Assembly: GCF_020164585.1 (NCBI RefSeq)
Contig: NZ_JAIQZF010000003.1
Coordinates: 62,001-126,000, forward strand
From: Psychroflexus curvus
GTDB taxonomy: Bacteria > Bacteroidota > Bacteroidia > Flavobacteriales > Flavobacteriaceae
Length of the DNA stretch: 64,000 nucleotides
Direction: 5' to 3'
The notes below the pieces were generated by a model. That model saw nothing but the letters and a program-made list of their open reading frames with translations, was not told the origin of the DNA and searched no databases. This document shows positions 33,783-42,519 of this stretch, piece after piece (the stretch's first letter is position 1; each line of letters opens with the position of its first letter). The translations under genes were made by a program, and so were the position numbers.

Positions 33783-34780
33783 AATATTTATTGGTATTAT
33801 TTGGTCTACTCATCATCTCCTGTGAAGAGTCAACTTCAGTAAGAACCTTGCAGGGGAATGCGCTGGGCACCACCTATTCTTTGCAATATTTTTCAGAAGA
33901 TGTTGACATACAGTCTTCCAAAATTGATTCACTCTTAAAGGTGATCAATACATCTATGAGCACATATATAGATGATTCGGATATATCTAAAATCAATTCT
34001 GGCAACGCATCCATTAGTGTTGATTCTCACTTCCAAAAAGTATTTAAAGACTCTAAACGGATTTTTAAAGATACAGATGCTTATTTCGATCCAAGTGTCG
34101 GCTTTCTAGTGAATGCCTATGGTTTTGGTCCAGGTGGCTATTCTGAATCTGTTACAGAGCATGATATTGATTCACTCTATCAGTATGTAGGTTTCGATAA
34201 AATTCAACTGACTGAAGAAAATACAATCACATCAACAACATCTCATTTGTATCTTGATTTCAATGCCATTGCCAAAGGATACACGGTGGATGTGTTTGGT
34301 GATTATTTGGAATCTAAAGGACTTGAAAATTATTTAGTTGAAATTGGAGGGGAAGTTAAAGTTTCAGGGAAAAACCTGGACAATACTAAGCCCTGGAAAA
34401 TTGGAATTGAAATGCCATTGGAAGATGGTTCCAGAGAATTGAAATATGGTGTCAATTTGTATGACGAGTCCTTAGCTACTTCCGGGAATTACAGAAAATT
34501 TAGAATCGATGAGGAGACTGGTCAAAAATATGTACACACTATAAATCCGAAAACAGGAAAATCGCAAAAAACAGATATTCTTTCTGCTTCTGTTATCGCC
34601 CAAACCTGTGCAGATGCAGATGCGTATGCTACCGCCTTTATGGCGATGGGATTTGAAAAATCAATGAATTTTTTATATTCAAATGAGAGTCTGAAGGTCG
34701 TTTTTATCTATAGCGATAAAGAAGGAAACCAAAAAACGTATATATCTGATGAGCTTAAAGATTCTATTGAAAAATTCTAA
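33779..34780 (+). CDS. apbE: FAD:protein FMN transferase ApbE
   Basis: ApbE attaches FMN from FAD to threonines of NqrB and NqrC. The 333-residue protein starts with a lipoprotein signal (LVLFGLLIISCEES, lipobox Cys near residue 15), so it is periplasm-facing. Marks include MSTYIDDSDISKINSG (about 60-75), YLDFNAIAKGYTVDVFGDYL (about 158-177), VEIGGEVKVSGKN and the Mg2+-site region SASVIAQTCADADAYATAFM (about 271-290). Overlap by 4 bp with the preceding gene and position after nqrF support its role. Confidence 0.94.
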   Translation: MKYLLVLFGLLIISCEESTSVRTLQGNALGTTYSLQYFSEDVDIQSSKIDSLLKVINTSMSTYIDDSDISKINSGNASISVDSHFQKVFKDSKRIFKDTDAYFDPSVGFLVNAYGFGPGGYSESVTEHDIDSLYQYVGFDKIQLTEENTITSTTSHLYLDFNAIAKGYTVDVFGDYLESKGLENYLVEIGGEVKVSGKNLDNTKPWKIGIEMPLEDGSRELKYGVNLYDESLATSGNYRKFRIDEETGQKYVHTINPKTGKSQKTDILSASVIAQTCADADAYATAFMAMGFEKSMNFLYSNESLKVVFIYSDKEGNQKTYISDELKDSIEKF

Positions 34781-35547
34781 GCAGGTTTAAAGCACACAGG
34801 AATGATTTCTCCCTTGGCCAGGCGGTAATAATCGATTTCAGAATCCCTCAGTTCTGAAGTTAAATCGACTTCTTCTACATCAAAACCAATGGATCTTAAT
34901 TTGTCAAAAAAGTCTCGGCCATAAATTCTTAGGTGGTCGTACTGCCCAAATATTTTAGCTCTCTCTTTTTGATCCACTATAGAATCATCTTCAAACGTTG
35001 CTGCTCTGCTAAGATCCTGAGGGATTTGAAGGATAGCCATCCCGCCAGGCTTAAGTATCCTGTATAGCTCTTTCATGGCTTTTTCATCGTCCTCAATGTG
35101 TTCCAGGACGTGATTACAAATGATGCTGTCGAAACTATTAGTTTCGAAGGGCAAATCACATATATCTGCTTTTACATCGGCAATAGGAGAATTGAGATCC
35201 GTAGTTGTGTAATCGAGGTGTTTTAAGCTTTTGAACCGCTTGTAAAACGCCTGTTCTGGAGCAAAATGAAGTATTTTTTGGGGTTGAGTAAAGAAATTAG
35301 TTTTTTGCTTGAGATAAAGCCAAAGCAAGCGGTGTCTTTCCAGAGAAAGGGTAGAAGGACTTAATACATTAGGCCTTTGTTTTTCATAACCGTAGGGTAA
35401 AAACTTCGAAAAGGTCTTCCCGTCAATTGGATCTTTATATGTTTTGCCTTTGTAGGCAAAAACGAGCAATGGTCTTAAGAGCAAACTTATTTGAATCAAA
35501 AAAGGTCTTGGAAATAAGTTGAGTAGTACTTGAAAAGGGGATTTCAA
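34777..35547 (-). CDS. Class I SAM-dependent methyltransferase
   Basis: A 256-residue methyltransferase. The hydrophobic N-terminus (about 3-30) may be membrane-associated. The SAM-binding core is not fully canonical: KILHFAPEQAFYKRFKSL (about 91-108) occupies motif I, while FDSIICNHVLEHIEDDEKAM (about 139-158) and YRILKPGGMAILQIPQDL (about 162-179) are clear motifs II/III. The substrate is unknown; similar genes often lie in lipid or cell-surface clusters. It overlaps the end of apbE by 4 bp on the opposite strand. Confidence 0.82.
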   Translation of the reverse strand: MKSPFQVLLNLFPRPFLIQISLLLRPLLVFAYKGKTYKDPIDGKTFSKFLPYGYEKQRPNVLSPSTLSLERHRLLWLYLKQKTNFFTQPQKILHFAPEQAFYKRFKSLKHLDYTTTDLNSPIADVKADICDLPFETNSFDSIICNHVLEHIEDDEKAMKELYRILKPGGMAILQIPQDLSRAATFEDDSIVDQKERAKIFGQYDHLRIYGRDFFDKLRSIGFDVEEVDLTSELRDSEIDYYRLAKGEIIPVCFKPA

Positions 35548-35653
35548 AATAGTCTAGATATGAAATTTGTTGATTGAAATAAATTTTTAATCACCCGGTT
35601 TTAGCCTATTATCTTCAGCCTTCCAGGTGAAAAAGTATACAAAAGAAATAATT

Positions 35654-35854
35654 TTAATGTTTTATCTTCTGTTTTCTTCCGATAAAAAAATATAAAACCG
35701 CACCCAGGAAGTTGGTAAATAAAACGATTAACACCCAAACGACTTTGTTGTTTCCGGAAAATTCACTTCTTGCGATGTCTATCAAAGCCCATAAAGTGAT
35801 TATTAAAACAATTATGAATGTTATGATTATAATGGCCTGCCATGTTCCTATCAT
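35654..35854 (-). CDS. Small membrane protein with PLD-nuclease N-terminal (PLDc_N) domain
   Basis: A 66-residue two-helix membrane protein starting MIGTWQAIIIITFI; an in-frame ATG at 35875 would add seven residues. The pattern ALIDIARSEFSGNNKVVWVL, then a second helix with LGAVLYFFIGRKQ, is the PLDc_N domain found alone or before phospholipase D domains. No PLD domain follows. Function is unknown. Confidence 0.72.
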   Translation of the reverse strand: MIGTWQAIIIITFIIVLIITLWALIDIARSEFSGNNKVVWVLIVLFTNFLGAVLYFFIGRKQKIKH

Positions 35855-35956
35855 TTTCTTATATTTTAATACCATGTTCGGTTATTTATGTCTGCAGATA
35901 ACTTTTAATGTAAAAGCCAACTTATCGCTCTATCATTAAAATTACAGTTTATTTTC

Positions 35957-36640
35957 CTAAATCGCAGAAAAAGTTTCGCCATTTGGACCGTCATTTTCGA
36001 TCAGGACAGGCTGGAGGGCTCCGGGCAAAACCTCTTCTACAGAGTGGTCTGCAAACTCACCCCCCAAATCTGTGGATATCCATTGCGGATCGAGAGAATT
36101 AATCCGAACCCCAGTACCATCTAATTTTACAGCAAGGTCTATAGTTATTTTAGACGCAGCCCATTTTGAAGTACTATAGGGTAACAATTCGGGTTGGTCT
36201 TTAATTCCAGAAACCAGATTAACCACTCTGCCAAAGCCATTGTCTATCATTGCAGGAATAAATGCGCTACTCAGCTTGTAAACGCTCAAAACATTGGTCT
36301 TCATGCTTTCCATCCATTCCTCCCAGCTGTGACTCCAAAAGTCTTCTTTATAACTCGTCATTATTGCAGCATTGTTATATAAGATATCTATGCTGATGTT
36401 TAAGTCTTTCACCTGCTTTATCACGGTAGTTATACTTTCTTCTTCAGACAATTCGCCGTGCACAGCATGGACTTTTACATCATAGGCTTTAAGAAGTTCC
36501 AGTGTGTTGTTGCAATTTTCCTGTTTTCTGCCATGTACGATAACATTGCAACCTTTGGCTGCTAGTCCAAGAACTATTTTCTGTCCTATACCTCGACTAG
36601 AGCCTGTAACTAGCGCGTTTTTATTTTTTATGTCAATCAT
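35957..36640 (-). CDS. Short-chain dehydrogenase/reductase
   Basis: A 227-residue SDR. The cofactor motif TGSSRGIGQK (about 13-22) and HGRKQ suggest NADP preference; NNAAIMTS (about 88-95) and the catalytic YSTSKWA (about 154-160, Tyr and Lys) are present, with VNLVSG supplying the Ser. The SLDPQWISTDLGG segment after the active site is typical. The substrate is not predictable. Upstream is a long AT-rich gap without genes. Confidence 0.85.
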   Translation of the reverse strand: MIDIKNKNALVTGSSRGIGQKIVLGLAAKGCNVIVHGRKQENCNNTLELLKAYDVKVHAVHGELSEEESITTVIKQVKDLNISIDILYNNAAIMTSYKEDFWSHSWEEWMESMKTNVLSVYKLSSAFIPAMIDNGFGRVVNLVSGIKDQPELLPYSTSKWAASKITIDLAVKLDGTGVRINSLDPQWISTDLGGEFADHSVEEVLPGALQPVLIENDGPNGETFSAI

Positions 36641-37366
36641 GCTTTTAGGTTTTAAAAGAAATTAAAGTCAATTATGATAACCAACTTTTATGAAAGCAAC
36701 TCAAATTATAATTGAATTTTGCTTTTAAATTTAGATACCTCTAAAGTAATAGTTTTAAAATGTAATATCCATTTATTGAGCGTAAAGTTATTCGACTTCG
36801 ATCCTCTCTTGCTATTTATTTTTTATTTGTTTTAATGCTTGGTATTTAATACAACTAATCATTTATGATTATAAATCTCACATTATCAGAAAATCGCAGA
36901 GTTAATAAAAGGGATGATAATTACTAAAATAAGTTTTTAACTTGAACAGGTCACTATATGCTTCTTCATAAAGCAAACAGCGGTCTAAAATATTATTTTG
37001 ACACTCCTTTTTATTAAGACGCTCTGTGTACTTATATCACGTCTACTTATTGCATATGAATTTGTATAAACCACCTTTTTATTTTAAAAGCAGCCATATA
37101 ATTCAGAATAAGCAATTTTCCTAATTTTCATTAAACTTGTTTAATATTTATTTTTATTGTGGTAAATTTGTTTTAAGCAAAATTCTGTCTATTTTACTTT
37201 CAATATTGTCTAATTCTGCATTACTTTTTATAACCAAACTGGTTGAGTTGATTCACATCAAAGCTTAGAGAATCGCTTTCTACTTCAAGCTAAAATCCTA
37301 TTTATGATTTGCGCCTCCCTAAGAAATACTGATAAATAATAATAAATAAAAAACTTAAAAATATAC
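36641..37366. other. 726-bp AT-rich gap without a gene
   Basis: I find no open frame of interest, tRNA, or strong hairpin in this gap between the divergent SDR and RsbQ-like genes. It may hold promoters for both. Nothing more can be supported. Confidence 0.6.
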
Positions 37367-38182
37367 ATGCTAAATATGAATAAAGAGATAATGCTTAGAA
37401 ATAATATACATATTTCAGGTAAGGGATCTCAAGCCATTGTTTTTGCTCATGGCTTCGGTTGTGATCAGAATATGTGGCGATTTATCACTCCTGCTTTTGA
37501 AAAGGATCATCGGATTATTTTGTTTGACCATGTAGGTTCAGGGAAATCAGACCAAAGCGCCTATGATTTTGAAAAATATAACTCTCTGGAAGGCTACGCT
37601 GAGGATCTAATTAAAATTTGCGAAGAGCTAAATCTTGAGAATGTAATTTTTGTAGGCCATTCGGTAGGCAGTATAATAGGAGCTATAGCTTCTTTAGAAA
37701 GGCCCGATATTTTTAAAAAATTAATTATGATTGGTCCTTCCCCTTGTTACACCAATAAGAATGGATATTTTGGTGGATTTTCAAAGGAGGATATAGATGA
37801 GTTGATAGAAACTTTAGAAAGTAATTACCTTGGCTGGTCAAATTATATAACTCCTGTGATCATTGGGAATCCCGACAAACCAGAGTTTTCTGAAGAACTT
37901 AAAAACAGTTTTTGCAGTATGAACCCTAAAATTGCCAAACACTTCGCTAAAGTGACTTTCTTAAGCGATAATAGAGATGATTTATCCCGAGTTTTGACTC
38001 CCTCCTTAATCATTCAATGCCACCCGGATGTAATTGCTCCGCTAAAAGTTGGGGAGTTTGTTCATGAAAGCAAGCCGAAAAGCTGGTATAAACTTTTAGA
38101 TACTTCGGGCCATTGCCCACATCTTACAGCTCCCGATCAGGTCATTACCGCTATGAAAAACTTCTTAAATACCGACTTATGA
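37367..38182 (+). CDS. RsbQ-like alpha/beta hydrolase
   Basis: A 271-residue hydrolase with strong similarity to RsbQ, the partner of the PAS-domain phosphatase RsbP in Bacillus energy-stress signalling. Shared stretches are HGFGCDQNMW (about 29-38), FDHVGSGKSDQSAYD, GHSVGS with the nucleophilic Ser (near 99), MIGPSPCYTN and the catalytic His in TSGHCPHL (near 250). ATG 37376 is an alternative start. Its stop overlaps the start of a PAS histidine kinase (ATGA), so the pair is translationally coupled. It probably produces or binds a small ligand sensed by that kinase (inference from RsbQ/P). Confidence 0.88.
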   Translation: MLNMNKEIMLRNNIHISGKGSQAIVFAHGFGCDQNMWRFITPAFEKDHRIILFDHVGSGKSDQSAYDFEKYNSLEGYAEDLIKICEELNLENVIFVGHSVGSIIGAIASLERPDIFKKLIMIGPSPCYTNKNGYFGGFSKEDIDELIETLESNYLGWSNYITPVIIGNPDKPEFSEELKNSFCSMNPKIAKHFAKVTFLSDNRDDLSRVLTPSLIIQCHPDVIAPLKVGEFVHESKPKSWYKLLDTSGHCPHLTAPDQVITAMKNFLNTDL

Positions 38183-39297
38183 ACACTCAGACTCAACCCG
38201 AAAGCGCAGAAGACCTATACCAAAATGCACCATTTGGGTATTTATCCATGCGGAATGACGGACTAATTGTAAATATAAATGCCACCTTGTTGAAGTGGTT
38301 AGGCTATGCTTCAGATGAAATCATCATGCAAAAATCATTTCATGAACTATTAACTGTAGGTGGAAAGATGTACTTTGAAACACACATGAGGCCCCTGCTG
38401 GAAATGCAGAGTGAGGTTTCAGAAATAAATATAGAGTTTAAAACAGCAACATTGACCAGGTTGCCCACTTTAGTCAATGCAAAACTTACTGCTACAGGCC
38501 TAGATTCAAAGCCAGTTTATCGTTTATCCGTGTTGGATATTACCCAGCGTAAGCAATATGAATTAGAGATGAAGATAGCCAGAGAAAAGGCAGAGCAATC
38601 TGTTCAACGTTTAAAACAGATTAATAAGGAGCTGGAGCAATTTGCTTATACGGCCTCTCATGATTTGCAGGCTCCATTAAACAACATAACTGGATTGATG
38701 AGTTTGTTGGAAAACAATACTCATGACTCAGCTGAAAGTGAAGAGCAAGAGTATTATTCATTGATTAGGAGCAATACTCAAAGTATGAAAATGATGATTA
38801 AAGACCTGCTTGACTATTCAAGGATTGATAGTACAGAAACAAATTTTGATAAGGTTTCTTTAAACGATGTCTGCGAATCTGCTAAAGAGCTTATTGGCGA
38901 TGAAATAAACAGGAACAATGCTAGTTTTCAAATAGCTGATTTGCCAGAAGTATATGGGGATAGAATTAAATTGGTAAGGCTTTTTCTGAACATTTTCAGC
39001 AATGCTATTAAATATAGATCAGAGGATGACCCACTGATAAAGGTGGACATTGATGTGAAAGGAAATGAAGTAAAAATATTTGTTAAAGACAACGGGATGG
39101 GTTTTAAAATGGATAAGGCCGAGCAGATATTTGGATTTATGAAAAGGCTTCATGGTCATAGCAGTATACCTGGCACAGGAATTGGACTTTCAGCTTGCAA
39201 ACGCATCGTAGAAATACACCGAGGAACAATTGGTGTACAATCAGAGCCTGGAAAGGGTAGCACCTTTTATTTTACACTAATGCAGAAGGAAGTTTAG
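38179..39297 (+). CDS. PAS-domain sensor histidine kinase
   Basis: A 372-residue soluble kinase. I start at ATG 38179, inside the ATGA overlap; the longer upstream frame is the hydrolase gene in another frame. A PAS domain covers about 8-120 (LYQNAPFGYLSMRNDGLIVN), a short coiled coil about 125-155, the phospho-acceptor is H161 in YTASHDLQAPLNN, and the HATPase domain has NIFSNAIKYRS, KDNGMGFKM and GTGIGLSACKRIVEIH. There are no membrane helices, so it senses an internal signal, plausibly the product of the RsbQ-like hydrolase. No response regulator is adjacent. Confidence 0.88.
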   Translation: MNTQTQPESAEDLYQNAPFGYLSMRNDGLIVNINATLLKWLGYASDEIIMQKSFHELLTVGGKMYFETHMRPLLEMQSEVSEINIEFKTATLTRLPTLVNAKLTATGLDSKPVYRLSVLDITQRKQYELEMKIAREKAEQSVQRLKQINKELEQFAYTASHDLQAPLNNITGLMSLLENNTHDSAESEEQEYYSLIRSNTQSMKMMIKDLLDYSRIDSTETNFDKVSLNDVCESAKELIGDEINRNNASFQIADLPEVYGDRIKLVRLFLNIFSNAIKYRSEDDPLIKVDIDVKGNEVKIFVKDNGMGFKMDKAEQIFGFMKRLHGHSSIPGTGIGLSACKRIVEIHRGTIGVQSEPGKGSTFYFTLMQKEV

Positions 39298-39496
39298 AAA
39301 ATATGTAATCCTTTTCTATATTTCTAGTCTCAGCTGGCTTGTAATCGATGTAAGAAATCCTTTCGTGTGGAGATTGATTTTTTTGAAGTGTTTGGATTTT
39401 TTTTAGCCTTTGAGCCAAAACAAGCGTTGCACTGTGACACAAAGGTGACACATAAAATAAAACTGATAAGTCGCTTACTTTCAGTATCTAATAGAG

Positions 39497-39581
39497 TGCC
39501 CAGAGCGGGAGTCGAACCCGCACGCCCTAATGGACACATGGCCCTCAACCATGCCTGTCTACCAGTTCCAGCACCTGGGCA
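39497..39581 (-). tRNA. tRNA-Leu(GAG)
   Basis: The minus strand folds into an 85-nt class II tRNA: acceptor TGCCCAG pairs with CTGGGCA, anticodon stem CATGG/CCATG with loop TTGAGGG (anticodon GAG), a variable arm, and the T-arm with GGTTCGACTCC. A TATATTTG -7 box lies just upstream on the minus strand (39591-39598). Confidence 0.95.
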
Positions 39582-39668
39582 TTATGATTGCAAATATAAA
39601 CTTTAATGGCTTATCTAGTGAAAAAGTGATAACTGAAAGTTTATAAATGCTTAGGAAGTAATTAAAAA

Positions 39669-39713
39669 TGATCTGGCTGCCCGCCCGGATAACTCCGTTC
39701 GGACGGGGGGCTC
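39669..39713 (-). other. tRNA-Lys 3' fragment split by a palindromic insert
   Basis: On the plus strand tgatctggctg (39669-39679) and gggctc (39708-39713) together equal the first 17 bases of the tRNA-Lys genes as seen on this strand, that is, the tRNA 3' end. They are separated by a 28-bp hairpin (39680-39707) in which CCCGCCCG pairs with CGGACGGG at 7 of 8 positions. After gggctc the sequence no longer resembles tRNA. The fragment is a remnant of a third tRNA-Lys copy or of an insertion. Confidence 0.75.
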
Positions 39714-39792
39714 ACTGCGATTCCGACAACTATCAGGAATTAGTATGTCCCTATACTTTGAGACTCACCCAACTAGATTTTATTTTTATTAG

Positions 39793-39865
39793 TGATCTGG
39801 CTGGGGCTCGAACCCAGGACCCTCTCCTTAAAAGGGAGATGCTCTACCAACTGAGCTACCAGATC
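39793..39865 (-). tRNA. tRNA-Lys(TTT), copy 2
   Basis: A 73-nt tRNA on the minus strand: acceptor GATCTGG pairs with CCAGATC, anticodon stem TCTCC/GGAGA with loop CTTTTAA (anticodon TTT). It is identical to the copy at 39925. Between the two lies a hairpin, ATTCCCGTG with its complement. Confidence 0.96.
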
Positions 39866-39924
39866 TTAGTATACTTAAGAACTTGACTTTAATAAGATTC
39901 CCGTGACAAGCACGGGAATTTGAG

Positions 39925-39997
39925 TGATCTGGCTGGGGCTCGAACCCAGGACCCTCTCCTTAAAAGGGAGATGCTCTACCAACTGAGCTACCAGATC
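39925..39997 (-). tRNA. tRNA-Lys(TTT), copy 1
   Basis: Identical in sequence to the copy at 39793, with the same acceptor and TTT anticodon. It is the promoter-proximal copy: a perfect TTG-N19-TATATTTG promoter lies just upstream on the minus strand. Confidence 0.96.
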
Positions 39998-40018
39998 TAA
40001 TGCGTCTTTTTGCGGGTG

Positions 40019-40048
40019 CAAATATAATACCTTCCTTTGTTTTATCAA
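40019..40048 (-). promoter_or_regulatory. Promoter of the tRNA-Lys genes
   Basis: On the minus strand TTG (40046-40048), a 19-nt spacer and TATATTTG (40019-40026) exactly fit the Bacteroidetes consensus. Transcription would start about 15 bp before the first tRNA-Lys. It overlaps the divergent aroK promoter. Confidence 0.85.
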
Positions 40049-40068
40049 GTAAAAATAAATTAAATTTG
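40036..40068 (+). promoter_or_regulatory. Promoter of aroK
   Basis: TTTG (40036-40039), a 21-nt spacer and TAAATTTG (40061-40068) lie 33 bp before the aroK ATG and fit the Bacteroidetes consensus. The -33 box overlaps the tRNA-Lys promoter on the other strand. Confidence 0.7.
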
Positions 40069-40101
40069 AAACATTTTTAATTTGTTCAAAAGAGGAAGTG
40101 T

Positions 40102-40632
40102 ATGAAGGTTGTTTTATTAGGATATATGGGGGTAGGAAAGTCAACTTTAGGTCGGCTTTTAGCCGAGACTTTTCAGCAGAGATTTATCGATCTCGATGCT
40201 TACATCGAAAGCAAAGAACAATTAAAAATTCCTGAACTGTTTCAACAAAAAGGTGAAATCTATTTCAGAAAAGCAGAATCACTTGCTTTGCAGGAGATTA
40301 TTTCAAAAGAGGATGATTTTGTTTTGTCCCTGGGTGGTGGAACTCCTGTTTATGGGAGTAATATGAAGGACGTCATAGAAGCTTCAGGGATCACGTCTGT
40401 TTACCTTAAGCTTAATATAGAGGCTCTAGTGGATAGATTGTTTTTGGAGAGAGCCTCTAGACCAATGATCTCGCATTATACTGATAAAATTGAATTTGAA
40501 GAATTTGTTCGTAAACACCTTTTTGAAAGGCAGCAATTTTATTACATGGCAGACCATATTCTTGACGTTACAGGCAAGGAGGCTACTGAAAGCCTACAGG
40601 ATTTGATAAAATTATTTAACCAAAATACTTAA
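40102..40632 (+). CDS. aroK: Shikimate kinase
   Basis: AroK phosphorylates shikimate in aromatic amino acid synthesis. The 176-residue protein has the P-loop GYMGVGKSTLGR (about 6-17), the shikimate-binding DLDAYIE (about 30-36), FRKAE (R near 58), GGGTP (about 78-82) and the lid arginines ERASRPM (about 117-123). The last 4 bp overlap the stop of the convergent phosphoribosyltransferase gene. Confidence 0.95.
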   Translation: MKVVLLGYMGVGKSTLGRLLAETFQQRFIDLDAYIESKEQLKIPELFQQKGEIYFRKAESLALQEIISKEDDFVLSLGGGTPVYGSNMKDVIEASGITSVYLKLNIEALVDRLFLERASRPMISHYTDKIEFEEFVRKHLFERQQFYYMADHILDVTGKEATESLQDLIKLFNQNT

Positions 40633-41129
40633 ACCAGTTCTGCTCTGGCGGGACTTTCAAAATTTACTTCAACTCTTTCATTGAGTGAAGTTGATAAAGA
40701 AATACCTTTAAAGTCAGCTTTTATAGGATAGTTTTTGTGATTTCTATCTACCAAAACAGCCGTTTTGAACTGCTTCAAAGGAACCTCAAGGAAATGCTTT
40801 GCTGCAAACATCAAGGTAGAACCGGTATTCAAAACATCGTCTATCAAAATTAAACTCTTATTCTCATAGGCAGAAGACTCCAGAGAAACTTCAATCGATT
40901 GTAAAGGGTTTTTTTTGTCGAGTTTAACCCTGACAGGAACAATAGTCTGGTCAGATAATTTTTTTATCTCTTCAGAAATCAATGTGGCCAGTGTAGCACC
41001 GTTTTTCTCTATTCCAGCTATGACTATGCTTTCATCTTCCAGACAAGTTTCCAGTATCTGTAAGGCGATGCGTTTGATTTTAATTTTGATATCCTCTTCA
41101 GATAAGATTAAAGTTGGTTCTGTTTTCAT
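40629..41129 (-). CDS. Phosphoribosyltransferase, PyrR-like
   Basis: A 166-residue type I phosphoribosyltransferase. The PRPP loop is LILIDDVLNTGSTLMFAA (about 94-111), and ESIVIAGIEKNGATLATLI (about 33-51) resembles PyrR. It may be a uracil PRTase/regulator, but the RNA-binding residues cannot be judged, so the function stays open. The start is 1 bp from the stop of the S4-domain gene, with which it probably forms an operon. Confidence 0.8.
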   Translation of the reverse strand: MKTEPTLILSEEDIKIKIKRIALQILETCLEDESIVIAGIEKNGATLATLISEEIKKLSDQTIVPVRVKLDKKNPLQSIEVSLESSAYENKSLILIDDVLNTGSTLMFAAKHFLEVPLKQFKTAVLVDRNHKNYPIKADFKGISLSTSLNERVEVNFESPARAELV

Positions 41130-41130
41130 G

Positions 41131-41517
41131 CTATTCTTCTATATCGTCTTTCGTGTTTTCTTTAAGGTCATCAAGTTCTCTTCTGTCTTTTTTGGTAGGT
41201 CTGCCAGCTCCTTTTTTTCTATAATAATCTTGAGAATACTTGAGTAATTCAAGTTTTTCTAAGTTTTCTTTTGGAGTGATATCCACACAATAGATATTTA
41301 CCAGTTTTGCTCCAACTCGTGACTTAGGCAGGTCTAGGACTTCAATTTGGTAATTGATTTGGTTTTTTCTGATTTCAATTTTATCTGTCGGATACACATT
41401 TCTTGAAGGCTTTATAGATTCCCCTCCTATTTTAATGTGACCTTTCTTGCACGCGTTGGTGGCAATGCTTCTTGTTTTGAAGTACCTCACCGCCCATAAA
41501 TATTTATCAACTCTCAT
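41131..41517 (-). CDS. S4-domain RNA-binding protein, Hsp15-like
   Basis: A 128-residue protein starting MRVDKYLWAVRYFKTRSIAT; an ATG five codons upstream is less likely since homologues begin with MR(V/I)DK. The S4 domain (about 1-65) includes ACKKGHIKIGGESIKPSRNV. A basic C-terminus (YYRKKGAGRPTKKDRREL) follows, as in HslR/Hsp15, which binds free 50S subunits carrying peptidyl-tRNA. The acidic tail ends at the PRTase gene. Confidence 0.87.
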   Translation of the reverse strand: MRVDKYLWAVRYFKTRSIATNACKKGHIKIGGESIKPSRNVYPTDKIEIRKNQINYQIEVLDLPKSRVGAKLVNIYCVDITPKENLEKLELLKYSQDYYRKKGAGRPTKKDRRELDDLKENTKDDIEE

Positions 41518-41591
41518 CAAAATCAAAATCAAAATTTAATACTCAACAAAAATATAAGAAAATCGTATCTTGCGGCAAAAATTACAGTTAA

Positions 41592-42497
41592 ATGAAAATA
41601 CAAAATCTAGTTTTAATTTTTACCCTATTCTTAATCGTTTCTTGTAGTTCTGATGATGAAGAAGCTCCGGAAGTAGTCTTAAGAGACGTCGAGGAAGTTA
41701 AAACTGAAAACATGCTACAAATTGAAAATTTTCTGCAAACCCATTATTATGAGCTTGTTGACAATCCTCAAAATTCAAATTTTCAAAACATAGTCTATAA
41801 AGAAATCGGTGAAAATGATACAGACAAAGAGCCAGTGATGGAGTCTGAGTTTTTGAAGTCAAAAACTGTAACTCAATTTGAAACAGAGTATACGCTCTAT
41901 TATCTTCAATTAAGGGAAGGTGCAGAGTCTGTCAGAAAGCCAACGTTTGCAGATTCAGTTTTGGTTACCTATAGTGGGTTTTCGCTTACAGATCAGGACG
42001 TTTTCGATAGTTCACCTAATCCTACCTGGTTTGATTTAAGAAATAATATTGTAGGGTTTTATGAAGTTATGGATGAATTCAGAGGGTCTACAGGAGTTGT
42101 AGAAAATCCTGACGGTACTGTCACTTTTGATGATAATTTTGGGATAGGATCTGTTTTTATACCTTCCGGGATTGCTTATTTTTCTTCACCACCACAGGGA
42201 TCTGGGATTTCTCCTTACGAGCCTATCGTTTTTAATATTCAACTCTATAAATCTTTAGAAACAGATCACGATGGTGACGGAGTTCCATCCTGGATGGAAG
42301 ATGTGAATGATAATAGACGTCTCAACGATGATGATACAGATGAGGACAGAGTTCCAAATTTTGGAGATCCAGATGACGATGGCGACGGTGTTCCAACCCG
42401 GGAAGAAATAGAGTTTGACACTAATGGAAATCTAGTTCTTCCAGATTCCAACGGAAACGGTACTCCAGATTACTTAGATCCCACCTTTCCAGAATAA
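41592..42497 (+). CDS. Lipoprotein with FKBP-like domain and Ca-binding aspartate repeats
   Basis: A 301-residue lipoprotein with signal MKIQNLVLIFTLFLIVSCSS (lipobox Cys18). Residues about 100-235 resemble an FKBP-type prolyl isomerase domain (ADSVLVTYSGFSL, DVFDSS, IPSGIAYFSSPPQGSGI, PIVFNIQLY), similar to gliding-associated FKBP lipoproteins of Flavobacteria. The C-terminal 65 residues are aspartate-rich thrombospondin-type-3-like repeats (DHDGDGVPSWMED, DPDDDGDGVPTREE, DSNGNGTPDYLDP) expected to bind Ca2+. Isomerase activity is not certain. A terminator follows. Confidence 0.8.
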   Translation: MKIQNLVLIFTLFLIVSCSSDDEEAPEVVLRDVEEVKTENMLQIENFLQTHYYELVDNPQNSNFQNIVYKEIGENDTDKEPVMESEFLKSKTVTQFETEYTLYYLQLREGAESVRKPTFADSVLVTYSGFSLTDQDVFDSSPNPTWFDLRNNIVGFYEVMDEFRGSTGVVENPDGTVTFDDNFGIGSVFIPSGIAYFSSPPQGSGISPYEPIVFNIQLYKSLETDHDGDGVPSWMEDVNDNRRLNDDDTDEDRVPNFGDPDDDGDGVPTREEIEFDTNGNLVLPDSNGNGTPDYLDPTFPE

Positions 42498-42519
42498 AGT
42501 ATACTAGACTATCACAATC

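Noticed and set aside
34777-35547. Ubiquinone/menaquinone methyltransferase UbiE as a name for this gene
   Set aside because: SAM motif I is atypical and UbiE signatures are missing, so only the fold class is supported.
36641-37366. Small RNA or hidden gene in the 726-bp AT-rich gap
   Set aside because: No stable hairpin, promoter pair or coding frame could be supported by eye.
39367-39886. Plus-strand open frames over the tRNA-Leu and tRNA-Lys genes
   Set aside because: They are translations of tRNA genes on the opposite strand, with typical motifs such as SRVPRAGVEPAR.
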